From positions 1-41,337 of the forward strand of contig JAFRXH010000054.1 in NCBI GenBank assembly GCA_017437785.1: DNA of 41,337 bases. The letters are read 5' to 3'. The notes below the pieces were generated by a model that did no database searches, was not told the DNA's origin, and saw only the letters and a list, made by a program, of their open reading frames with translations. This document shows, piece after piece, positions 1 to 6,910 of this stretch; position 1 is the stretch's first letter; every line of letters starts with the position of its first letter. This stretch comes from Lachnospiraceae bacterium (GTDB lineage: Bacteria; Bacillota; Clostridia; Lachnospirales; Lachnospiraceae). Made by a program: the position numbers and the translations under genes.

Positions 1-56
1 TTAATTAACCCTTTATTATGATACCGCAAATGTTCAAAAAATGCAAGCGAAAATGC

Positions 57-83
57 TAAAAAAGCCCATATTTTCGGCTTTTT
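57..83. terminator. Possible terminator hairpin at the left edge
   Basis: An A-run followed by GCC pairs with GGC followed by a T-run (57-65 with 75-82), so the hairpin has A/U tracts on both sides and could end transcripts from either direction. The gene it would serve lies outside the window. The call rests only on the inverted repeat. Confidence 0.4.
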
Positions 84-204
84 CCACCTCGGTCTTTGAG
101 GCCTAAAGACGTTGAGGGTTAATTATCAAGGAAGTTCAGATGAATATTATTATAATACGATATATCATCAAAATTACCCGATAGGTAATCTTGAAAAAGA
201 GGTT

Positions 205-270
205 ATGCCTTTGAAATTAATATATTCAAATGCAAAGGTTGAAAAGCAGTGTACCAGTCTTAGGAAAACC
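205..270 (+). pseudogene. Decayed 5' end of a HigB-like toxin gene
   Basis: Translation from 205 or 211 gives LKLIYSNAKVEKQCTSL, which matches the N-terminus of the intact HigB-like toxin at 4864 (ELIYASERVEEQCTSV). The DNA is also similar across about 55 bases, and an AAAGAGG sequence lies just upstream as a ribosome binding site. Similarity stops abruptly near 262-265 and the frame soon ends at 309. This looks like a broken second copy of the toxin gene whose remainder was lost or replaced. No antitoxin follows it. The homology call is based on direct comparison inside the window. Confidence 0.6.
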
Positions 271-566
271 AGAGTTTTTGAAGTCTGCTCTTTCTTGGAG
301 CAAACTTGAGAGCGAACAATATTTTGTTATACGCGACTATTCGCGATTATGTGTAGAGTATTATTTTAACAAATATAGTCCAATAGAAGCGGAATTTATA
401 GTTTGGGAATTAGAAAAACGTATTATACGATGAAGTTTTGGGTGAAAATGGAGAACGCTATATCAAAAAAACGATATTTTTGAAAATGCAAAAGATATTT
501 TCGAAAGGGATTCAAAGATAAGTATTGTTAATTTTATTGATGAATTTTGTAGACCTAGTTCTTGAT
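271..566 (+). pseudogene. Frameshifted gene remnant of unknown family
   Basis: Three overlapping frames each give plausible protein that continues from one to the next: one ends with ELEKRIIR at 433, another continues with EVLGENGERYIKKTIF, and a third ends with FIDEFCRPSS at 564-566. The pattern suggests one gene of roughly 100 codons broken by at least two frameshifts. I do not recognise the family. It directly follows the HigB-like relic, so the two may have been joined by a deletion or recombination event. Confidence 0.4.
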
Positions 567-601
567 ATAAGATATTCTATCCGGAGGCATAACCCAATAA
601 C

Positions 602-1051
602 ATGAACCACATTATAGACCCATATCCCATCCCAAAAGATAAGGCGCCGATCTACATCAACGCGCCGTATTTGATAGATAAATCTCTTTCCGAAATGATT
701 ATTCACGAGGAGCCGGAAGATGAGGAAGATAACATACGCGTATACCTTCCGATGGATCTGAATCGAAAGGCTATCATGCGTAGATTAGATCGGGTGATTT
801 ATCATTACGGAGAGGCTAATGAAGGGAATGAATCAGAATTCAGTCTGGATGTTCGGCAGATCATTTCACAAATTGAGATATACGACCGGGTGTGGTATAT
901 CCGCCATATGCCGGAGAGTGGTGATCACAGCGTTGAAGGAATTGAGCTTGTAAAAGAATTTGTTTCTAAATTGGAGCAGATTCCTGATGGCTGCGCAGAG
1001 CGTTTCCCTTTTGAGCAGATTGAAGAGCTTAAGAGGGAGTATGGACTTTAA
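602..1051 (+). CDS. Conserved hypothetical protein, 149 aa
   Basis: The family has no function that I can name. The protein is soluble, strongly acidic and without a signal peptide, membrane segment or recognisable catalytic motif. It starts with a proline-rich stretch (DPYPIPKDKAPIY), has an acidic patch near residues 38-43 (EPEDEED), and ends in a predicted helical half with many charged residues. A GGAGG sequence lies about 14 bases before the ATG, a slightly long spacing. It stands alone between gene remnants in the A+T-rich islet. I have an impression of similar proteins in Lachnospiraceae genomes but cannot verify it here. Confidence 0.7.
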   Translation: MNHIIDPYPIPKDKAPIYINAPYLIDKSLSEMIIHEEPEDEEDNIRVYLPMDLNRKAIMRRLDRVIYHYGEANEGNESEFSLDVRQIISQIEIYDRVWYIRHMPESGDHSVEGIELVKEFVSKLEQIPDGCAERFPFEQIEELKREYGL

Positions 1052-1532
1052 TCTATGCATGGCCTTAACCGAACACGATTAGTGACGGCAGATACGTATG
1101 GCTTTTGGATATAATAAAACCTTAACTTAACCACATGTACATAACGCTGGTTTTTATATCTGGATAGGAATTTGGAGAAGTTAAGGAATTACGTTTTCAC
1201 CTTACATACACAGGAACGGATGTTCGAATAATCGTTGACGAAGCTGTTGTTATATGATAGAGTATTTATAAAACTGATCCTGTACAGGGGGATGCTTTAG
1301 AGTTTGATGATATGTTGCATAATACTGTGGAAGCAGGGATTGGGATGGCGGTGTGGTACTTGGGGAGAAGGGTGATTAATAAAAATGCAAAATAAAAAAT
1401 ACCTAGGTATGTATATAAGTATAAATCCATAAATACAATAGAAGATCTTATAAGACTGATGTGTGAACTGTTTGTTTTAATTAAGACATGAAAGACCTAA
1501 AAGGTATATAAAGAAAGGGAATAACCCGAGAT
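1052..1532. other. Intergenic stretch with gene debris
   Basis: No intact gene is visible in these 480 bases. Short open stretches read like fragments of lost proteins: one around 1175-1259 (containing ELRFHLTYTGTDVRIIVDEA) and one at 1261-1395 described separately. The rest is A+T-rich DNA. A GAAAGGGA sequence near 1514 is the ribosome binding site of the following gene. I see no clear promoter, tRNA or repeat here. Confidence 0.5.
1261..1395 (+). pseudogene. C-terminal fragment of an unknown protein
   Basis: The frame is open from just after a stop at 1258-1260 to the stop at 1393-1395 and encodes about 44 residues ending in VWYLGRRVINKNAK. It has no start codon with a ribosome binding site and looks like the tail end of a lost gene. 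The family is not recognised. Confidence 0.3.
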
Positions 1533-3119
1533 ATGAAAGAGTTTAACACAACAGCGGTATGCATACCGTCAAAGCATTATATGGTAGACATCTCGGACCG
1601 TATCAAAGTGATCAGGCAACTGGTTGATGATGGGAAGTATATAACGATCAACAGGGCCAGGCAATACGGGAAAACAACAACCCTTATGGCTTTAAGATTG
1701 AATCTGATCGACGATTATATAGTGCTTTTGCTTGATTTTCAGAGGATTGATAAAGAATCGTTTCGAACAGGCGGCACGTTTTCAAAAGCTTTGGCAAGGA
1801 TCATTCTTGATCTTCATGAGTTTGAGAATCTTAGCATACCGGATAGTATTTTAACAGAGCTGGATAGATTTAATAACTCATCAAAAGCGGGGAAGATGGA
1901 TGACCTGTTCCGCATTCTGAAAAGGTGGATGAAGGACTCTGTCAAGTCCATGGTTATGATCATTGATGAGGTAGATAGTGCATCTGATAATCAGGTGTTT
2001 TTTGATTTTCTTTCACTCTTACGGGATGGATATATCAGCAGAGAGGCGGGGGGAGTTCCGGCTTTTCATTCGGTAATCCTTGCAGGGGTTACAGATATAA
2101 AGCATTTAAGGACAAAGATTCGTGACGATAAACAGCATAAGCTAAACAGCCCCTGGAATATTGCAACAGATCTTGATGTGGATATGAGTCTTTCGGAAGC
2201 CGGGATAAAGGCTATGCTGGATGAATATGATCAGGATCATCATATAGGTATAAAGACAAAGCTTATTGCAAAATATCTTAGGGATTACACTGGAGGGTAC
2301 CCATTCCTGGTTAGCCGGATCTGCGAGTTGCTGGATCATGGGCTGAATAACAGCTTATCATTATCGGATGCGTGGACGGAGAGAGGTGTTGATGAAGCGG
2401 TAAAAAATATTTTATCGGAAAACAATACTCTTTTTCAATCTGTAACAGGAAAACTCAATAACTATCCGGAATTAAGAAAAGCTATACGAAGTATTCTGAT
2501 GGAAGGAACAAAGCTGACATGGAATGCGCAGCAAGAAGCAATAGTACAGCTTCAGATGTATGGATTGATTCGAAATGATAATAATACAGTGAGGATCGCA
2601 AACAGGATTTTTGAAACCATGCTTTATAATCTGTTTCTTTCGGATGAAGAGATAAAGAATAATGAATTCTCAAGAAAGGGAGAATTTGCGAAGAATCAGT
2701 TCGTGGAAGATGGTAAGCTGAATATGCGTCTGATACTGGAACGCTTTATCGAAACCTACACTGAAATATGCGGACCGTTAAAAGAGCGTTTTAAAGAAAA
2801 AGATGGCAGGGAACTCTTTTTGCTATATATAAAACCGATTATTAACGGAACAGGTAATTATTATATTGAGGCACAGACACGTGATCAGACAAGAACGGAT
2901 GTGATTATAGATTATTTGGGCAAGCAATATATCATTGAGCTGAAGATCTGGCGGGGAGAAAGATATAACGAAGAAGGGGAAAAGCAGATTAGTGAGTATC
3001 TGGATTATTATGGCCTGGACACCGGCTATATGCTGAGTTTCAATTTCAACAAGAAAAAAGAACAGGGCGTAAAAAGAGTGCAATTGGGATCTAAAATCCT
3101 TTTTGAAGGAACGCTATAA
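1533..3119 (+). CDS. AAA-ATPase-like protein with C-terminal PD-(D/E)XK nuclease-like domain
   Basis: This 528-residue protein matches a family abundant in Lachnospiraceae and Bacteroidetes: an AAA-ATPase_like domain followed by a PDDEXK_9-type domain. The N-terminus (FNTTAVCIPSKHYMVDIS) and the unusual Walker A region NRARQYGKTTTL (residues 40-51) are typical; the P-loop begins R..QYGKTT rather than the classical GxxxxGKT. Walker B is MVMIIDEVD (about 140-148). Near the C-terminus D456, E469 and K471 (in ELK) with Q485 fit a PD-(D/E)XK core. It is preceded by GAAAGGGA as ribosome binding site. The cellular role of the family is not established; links to mobile DNA or genome defence are plausible but inferred. 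It lies in an islet with toxin-antitoxin genes. Confidence 0.85.
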   Translation: MKEFNTTAVCIPSKHYMVDISDRIKVIRQLVDDGKYITINRARQYGKTTTLMALRLNLIDDYIVLLLDFQRIDKESFRTGGTFSKALARIILDLHEFENLSIPDSILTELDRFNNSSKAGKMDDLFRILKRWMKDSVKSMVMIIDEVDSASDNQVFFDFLSLLRDGYISREAGGVPAFHSVILAGVTDIKHLRTKIRDDKQHKLNSPWNIATDLDVDMSLSEAGIKAMLDEYDQDHHIGIKTKLIAKYLRDYTGGYPFLVSRICELLDHGLNNSLSLSDAWTERGVDEAVKNILSENNTLFQSVTGKLNNYPELRKAIRSILMEGTKLTWNAQQEAIVQLQMYGLIRNDNNTVRIANRIFETMLYNLFLSDEEIKNNEFSRKGEFAKNQFVEDGKLNMRLILERFIETYTEICGPLKERFKEKDGRELFLLYIKPIINGTGNYYIEAQTRDQTRTDVIIDYLGKQYIIELKIWRGERYNEEGEKQISEYLDYYGLDTGYMLSFNFNKKKEQGVKRVQLGSKILFEGTL

Positions 3120-3137
3120 CAGGTGTTAATAAGATAG

Positions 3138-3245
3138 ATAATTTGCTTGATAAACTATTGCTTTTCGGCAAGCAAAGCTTATATTGAGGTGAAGGAAAAT
3201 CTCGAAGCACATACTGGAAGCATAGTTGTCAATTGTTATGAGTAA
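3138..3245 (+). pseudogene. Short open fragment, possible gene remnant
   Basis: The frame is open between stops at 3135 and 3243 and encodes about 35 residues ending in AHTGSIVVNCYE. The composition looks protein-like but there is no start codon with a ribosome binding site. It is probably debris between the two ATPase genes. Confidence 0.2.
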
Positions 3246-3262
3246 AAGCCGGAGAAATAAAC

Positions 3263-4237
3263 ATGTTAGGACAATACTACATTAAAGTAAGTAATAAAAG
3301 AGTTTCATTTGAAATCAAGATCAAGCGCAGCGTTACTATAATACGTGGTTATTCGGGGACGGGGAAAAGTACTTTCATTAATATGCTTGAAAGTGCTCTG
3401 ACCGAAACAGTGACCGGAATAACTCTCAATACAGATTATGACAGGAATAAGATCGAAGTTATCCGTAATAGCAGACAGATTGAGTATGTGATCCGTAGTG
3501 CTGAAAAGAACAAGATTTTTGTGATGGATGAGAATGTTGATCTTGAAAAGTACATTTATTTTGTTGAATATCTTAAAACCAGCGGATCATATCTGGTTTA
3601 TATTACTAGAAAGAATAGAACCGGGCTGTTGCAGTTTTCGGTGGATGAGATTTATACTTTTAATAGTAAAACCAATAATAACTATACAACGGTAAACATG
3701 TATCCAAAGTATCCTGATGTTGATATGGTTGTAGTTCCGGATATTATTGTAACAGAAGATTCAAATTCCGGTCACGACATCATAGAGCATATTGTTAATA
3801 TCCCGGTTGAATCCAGTGATGGAAAAGACAACGTTGCAAATATGATAAATGATATACGCGATAAGGGGTATTCTTCTGTATACGTCATAGTGGATTGTGC
3901 AGCATTTGGAAATTGTATAGAGAAGGTATTGGCTTTAGGTGCACATGTTTGCAGAATAGAATCTTTTGAGTATATGATGTTGAATACTTATGTTTTCGGA
4001 AAATTCCTGAATAACGAATTGACTGAAACGTATCTTTATGCAGAGAGCAGCTGTTATTATACGTGGGAGCAGTATTACACAGCGCTTCTTCAAGAGTTAT
4101 GTAAAAAGTTCCCGAATTGTTCTTATAGAAAAGATACATGGAACAGATTGAATGCTATGTTTAAGGCAGACAGATTCTTAGATGATATTGCAGGACAGCT
4201 AAAAGACTTGGATGAATCAGTTAAAACAGTGCAGTAG
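3263..4237 (+). CDS. P-loop NTPase with possible TOPRIM/DUF4435-like C-terminal half
   Basis: The 324-residue protein has two halves. Residues 1-130 carry a clear Walker A loop, GYSGTGKST (29-37), and a Walker B-like IFVMDE (85-90). I see no ABC signature motif, so this is a very short ATPase. Residues 150-245 resemble a TOPRIM domain of the DUF4435 type: a strand ending in E165 (IIVTED), a GKDNV segment (187-191), then VYVIVDCAAFG (206-216) in the place of DxDxxG with the second Asp replaced by Ala, and SFEYMML (234-240), which resembles the SIENYLL-type motif of DUF4435. GGAGA precedes the ATG. The next gene, a DUF4869 protein, lies 20 bases downstream. The layout recalls PARIS (AriA ATPase plus AriB DUF4435) in one compact chain. 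The P-loop is certain; the TOPRIM assignment is inference. Confidence 0.7.
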   Translation: MLGQYYIKVSNKRVSFEIKIKRSVTIIRGYSGTGKSTFINMLESALTETVTGITLNTDYDRNKIEVIRNSRQIEYVIRSAEKNKIFVMDENVDLEKYIYFVEYLKTSGSYLVYITRKNRTGLLQFSVDEIYTFNSKTNNNYTTVNMYPKYPDVDMVVVPDIIVTEDSNSGHDIIEHIVNIPVESSDGKDNVANMINDIRDKGYSSVYVIVDCAAFGNCIEKVLALGAHVCRIESFEYMMLNTYVFGKFLNNELTETYLYAESSCYYTWEQYYTALLQELCKKFPNCSYRKDTWNRLNAMFKADRFLDDIAGQLKDLDESVKTVQ

Positions 4238-4257
4238 TTCTTAAGAGGAGATATGTT

Positions 4258-4710
4258 ATGGTTAAAGTGTTATTCGGTAAAGATTTTGGTGAAGATAAAA
4301 CTATTTTAGATATAGATACATATTTTAATAATGTATATGAAAATGACTGGATGACTGATCCTGAAGTGAAGAAGATAATCAGAGATATAGATGGATCGGA
4401 GCTGGAAGGATTAAATGTTATAAGTCCCGTTTTAGGATCTATTTCAATCCGCGATATATCCGGAGGAGCAAAAGCGCTGATATGTTTGTTAAAGGAAGTC
4501 GAACCACAGGGATATATCGATTTGGTAGTGCTGGGAGAAAATTGTGAAAAATGGCTTGCTTACATTTTTGAGAGGAAAGATGTGCAGGTATGTATGACGG
4601 GGTATCATCTTTTTTTCAGGGATCATCAGGTTTCAGGTGTATGTTTAAATGATAATTCGGATATCAGAAATTCTGAAGACTGGAGAAATAAACTGTTTGA
4701 GTTTGGATAA
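4258..4710 (+). CDS. DUF4869 domain protein, 150 aa
   Basis: The protein matches my memory of the DUF4869 family of Clostridia: a start MVKVLFG, a YFNNVYENDW segment (about residues 22-31), and a central SPVLGSISIRDISGGAKALI region (about 56-75) followed by a conserved GENCEKW (about 93-99). It is small, acidic and soluble, with no membrane segment or recognisable active site. A strong ribosome binding site (AAGAGGAGA) precedes the ATG, and it is 20 bases after the P-loop gene, so both are probably co-transcribed and may form a complex. Its biochemical role is unknown. Family assignment is from pattern recognition and needs a profile search. Confidence 0.75.
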   Translation: MVKVLFGKDFGEDKTILDIDTYFNNVYENDWMTDPEVKKIIRDIDGSELEGLNVISPVLGSISIRDISGGAKALICLLKEVEPQGYIDLVVLGENCEKWLAYIFERKDVQVCMTGYHLFFRDHQVSGVCLNDNSDIRNSEDWRNKLFEFG

Positions 4711-4786
4711 TACGACATATATTGTGTAGAAGCCCGGGGCATAGCCGAGGGGCTCTGAGATTGGCTTCCGATTAAGGTTGTAACTA

Positions 4787-4815
4787 TTGACAAAATCTAT
4801 ATAGCATGATAGCAT
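4787..4815 (+). promoter_or_regulatory. Likely promoter of the HigB/HigA-ImmA operon
   Basis: A perfect -35 box TTGACA (4787-4792) is followed after 17 bases by TAGCAT (4810-4815), a four-of-six match to the -10 consensus. The -10 box overlaps the left arm of the inverted repeat at 4812-4842, which suggests repression by the antitoxin. Confidence 0.6.
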
Positions 4816-4842
4816 GAGATTACCCAAGGGGTAATCTCATGC
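4812..4842 (+). promoter_or_regulatory. Perfect inverted repeat, probable HigA operator
   Basis: GCATGAGATTACCC (4812-4825) and its exact reverse complement (4829-4842) are separated by three bases. There is no T-run after it, so it is a poor terminator. It covers the -10 region and the expected transcription start just upstream of the toxin gene, the usual place for autorepression by a toxin-antitoxin complex. Assignment as operator is inferred from position and symmetry. Confidence 0.55.
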
Positions 4843-4863
4843 TGCGTTTCGGGGGGATTTTAT

Positions 4864-5235
4864 TTGGAATTGATATATGCATCCGAAAGAGTTGAAGAAC
4901 AATGTACCAGTGTTAAAGTGGCAGGTAAATTGTTTGGCGGAGATAAAGGGCTTGCTTTAAGCCTTCTGTCAAGAGTTAATGCGTTGAAAAGTGCAGAGAC
5001 AATTAAGGATATCATAATACAACCGACATTTCATTTTCACAAACTGTATAATAAAGATGGAAGAAATCTGGAAGGCTTTTTCGCAATAGATGTTAAATCA
5101 AGAAAGGATCAATGGCGTATTATCATTCAGCCACTTGATGAGAACAAAAAACCGTATGAATCAGTTATGATAGATCAGATAGCATCATGTGTCAGGATTG
5201 TTGAGATAATGGAGGTGAGTAAACATTATGAGTGA
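4864..5235 (+). CDS. higB: HigB/RelE-like toxin, plasmid maintenance killer family
   Basis: This 123-residue protein resembles the HigB-type killer family (RelE superfamily), toxins that cleave mRNA, usually at the ribosome. It opens with ELIYASERVEEQCTSV and continues with a helical segment (GLALSLLSRVNAL) and a PTFHFHKL region, in the order typical for the family. It starts with TTG at 4864, supported by a GGGGGG ribosome binding site 7 bases upstream. It overlaps the downstream HigA-ImmA gene by 8 bases, the toxin-first order of higBA loci, so the two are translationally coupled. The promoter overlaps an inverted repeat. A broken copy of the same gene start lies at 205-270. Confidence 0.8.
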   Translation: MELIYASERVEEQCTSVKVAGKLFGGDKGLALSLLSRVNALKSAETIKDIIIQPTFHFHKLYNKDGRNLEGFFAIDVKSRKDQWRIIIQPLDENKKPYESVMIDQIASCVRIVEIMEVSKHYE

Positions 5236-6307
5236 TTATATTGAATACAATGACAAGATAGCCTTTCATCCCGGTTATTATATCAGAGAAATTGTTGAAG
5301 AAAGCGGATTAACACAGGAGGATTTTGCAAAGAGGCTGGATACAACTCCGAAGAATCTTAGCTTATTGATTCGTGGTGAACAGAGTTTATCAATAGATAT
5401 TGCCGTGAAACTATCGAGAATGATAGGGACCAGTGTTATCTATTGGTTAAATCTTCAGAACTCGTATGATGCTTTGATTGCAGAATTTAAGTCGGAAGAA
5501 GAACTGGTCAATGAAAGAAAGGTTTTTTCTTATTTTGATTACAGATTTTTCAGGGATAATTATGGCTTGCCGGATCTGCCACGACAGAGGGATGAACAGA
5601 TCAAAGCATTAAGAGCTTTCTTTAAAGTATCTTCACTTACTGTACTGCGTAATAGAGATCTGGCAGTCAGTTTTAGGAGTGCAGCGGATGATCTGACTGA
5701 AGCGAGCACCGTTAAAGCAAATGCTATGGTACAGATTGCTATAAATAAAGCCATAAAGATTGACGCGCCCAGATTTAATAAGAAAAATTTTGAGAAGGTA
5801 GTAGAATACGCTTTAACACTCACAAAAAAACACGATGAGTTTTACATGTTATTGAGGAAAGCTTTTTTAGAGGCAGGTGTTGTTTTTGTGATTTTACATA
5901 ATATATCCGGATCCCAAACGAATGGCGCAACTAAAAAGATTGGTGATAATATTTTGCTGATGGTAAATGACCGCAGATTAAATGCAGATTCTTTTTGGTT
6001 TACTTTATTTCATGAAATAGGTCATATAATTAACGGGGATTACGGTATATCATTTGAACAGGATAACGGTAACAGGGAAGAAGCGGCAGATAAATATGCG
6101 CAGGATAGTCTTATACCCGCAGAACAGTATAAAGAATTTATAGAAAATGGCAGATTTGATATACAGTCCATCCGTGAATTTGCAGATAGGATAGATCGAG
6201 ATCCGGGGATTGTTTTGGGAAGACTGCAAAATGATAAAAAGGTTGATTATGACGATTGGACATTGAAACCGTTAAGGCATAAATATACTGTAAGAATGGG
6301 GGGATGA
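5228..6307 (+). CDS. higA: HigA-type antitoxin fused to an ImmA/IrrE-like metallopeptidase
   Basis: At 359 residues this is far longer than a plain HigA antitoxin (about 100). Residues 11-75 form a helix-turn-helix of the HigA/XRE type (HPGYYIREIVEESGLTQEDF, then LSLLIRGEQSLSIDIAVKLS). The C-terminal half is an ImmA/IrrE-type zinc peptidase domain with HEIGH (H262, E263, H266) and a downstream NREEAADKYAQD that supplies a likely third ligand. It overlaps the toxin gene by 8 bases. Known relatives neutralise the toxin and repress their own promoter; the peptidase domain may allow self-cleavage or signal-dependent release. The inverted repeat at 4812-4842 is the likely binding site. The following membrane gene overlaps it by 4 bases, which may be accidental. 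Confidence 0.85.
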   Translation: MSDYIEYNDKIAFHPGYYIREIVEESGLTQEDFAKRLDTTPKNLSLLIRGEQSLSIDIAVKLSRMIGTSVIYWLNLQNSYDALIAEFKSEEELVNERKVFSYFDYRFFRDNYGLPDLPRQRDEQIKALRAFFKVSSLTVLRNRDLAVSFRSAADDLTEASTVKANAMVQIAINKAIKIDAPRFNKKNFEKVVEYALTLTKKHDEFYMLLRKAFLEAGVVFVILHNISGSQTNGATKKIGDNILLMVNDRRLNADSFWFTLFHEIGHIINGDYGISFEQDNGNREEAADKYAQDSLIPAEQYKEFIENGRFDIQSIREFADRIDRDPGIVLGRLQNDKKVDYDDWTLKPLRHKYTVRMGG

Positions 6308-6675
6308 TGGACGGGATGGATCTGATAGTGATAGTATTTGCACTAGTCATAACGCTTCTGATAGAAGTGCCGTATGTGGCGCTGGTCATGAAGTACAGGC
6401 CGGTAAAGAACATCTTGGGCATCAACGTCTTTACAAATGTGCTGATCAATACTATCCTGTATGTGTTTAATGAGTCCGATCATACTTTTATTATATGGCT
6501 GGTATTTGAGCTGATATTCATACCGGTAGCGGAGTGGTGGTTTTATATAAACACGGATATGAATGGACTTAGCAAAAAGCGGATCATAATCAACACTTAT
6601 ATTGCCAATAGTTTATCCGCAGGTATCGGCGTAGTGCTGACCGAGCTTTTGTATGAAATGATCTACTATATGTGA
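6304..6675 (+). CDS. Small multi-pass membrane protein, 123 aa
   Basis: Three to four hydrophobic segments are visible: about residues 6-29, 36-52, 59-79 and 97-118, with few charged residues. I do not recognise a named family. ATG codons occur at 6304, 6307 and 6316; a G-run just upstream (6298-6302) is the only ribosome binding site, so the exact start is uncertain. It overlaps the antitoxin gene by 4 bases and is followed 13 bases later by another membrane gene. Its base composition is closer to the downstream core genes than to the islet. Together with the next three genes it looks like one operon ending in a C11-type protease; a partner or maturation role is possible but unproven. Confidence 0.65.
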   Translation: MMDGMDLIVIVFALVITLLIEVPYVALVMKYRPVKNILGINVFTNVLINTILYVFNESDHTFIIWLVFELIFIPVAEWWFYINTDMNGLSKKRIIINTYIANSLSAGIGVVLTELLYEMIYYM

Positions 6676-6688
6676 AAGGAGCATTAAC

Positions 6689-6910
6689 ATGATCGATTCT
6701 TTTGGAATGCTTTTGGATGCGGCGCCGCCTGATCCCATCAATACCAGTTCGGAGGGCTTTGGTATCCTGTTAGCTGCACTTATCATCGTGCTGGTTATTT
6801 CTTTTATCTTTTGCGCGGTGCAGGTTAAGAAGGCAAAGGAAAAGAAAAAGATGATGCAGGCTCAGCAGGACGAAAATAAGGAAAATACGGATGGTAAGCT
6901 ACAGCAGTAA
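6689..6910 (+). CDS. Single-pass small membrane protein, 73 aa
   Basis: The protein has a short N-terminal region containing PPDPINTSS, one strong transmembrane helix (about residues 25-46, ILLAALIIVLVISFIFCAVQ) and a highly charged lysine- and glutamine-rich tail. Positive residues follow the helix, predicting an outside N-terminus and a cytoplasmic tail. AAAGGAG lies at good distance before the ATG, which supports it as a real gene despite its size. It overlaps the next gene by 20 bases. Function is unknown. Confidence 0.65.
   Translation: MIDSFGMLLDAAPPDPINTSSEGFGILLAALIIVLVISFIFCAVQVKKAKEKKKMMQAQQDENKENTDGKLQQ

Noticed and set aside
4812-4842. Inverted repeat read as an intrinsic terminator of the DUF4869 gene
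   Set aside because: No T-run follows, it is over 100 bases after the stop, and it overlaps a promoter -10 box, so an operator is more likely.
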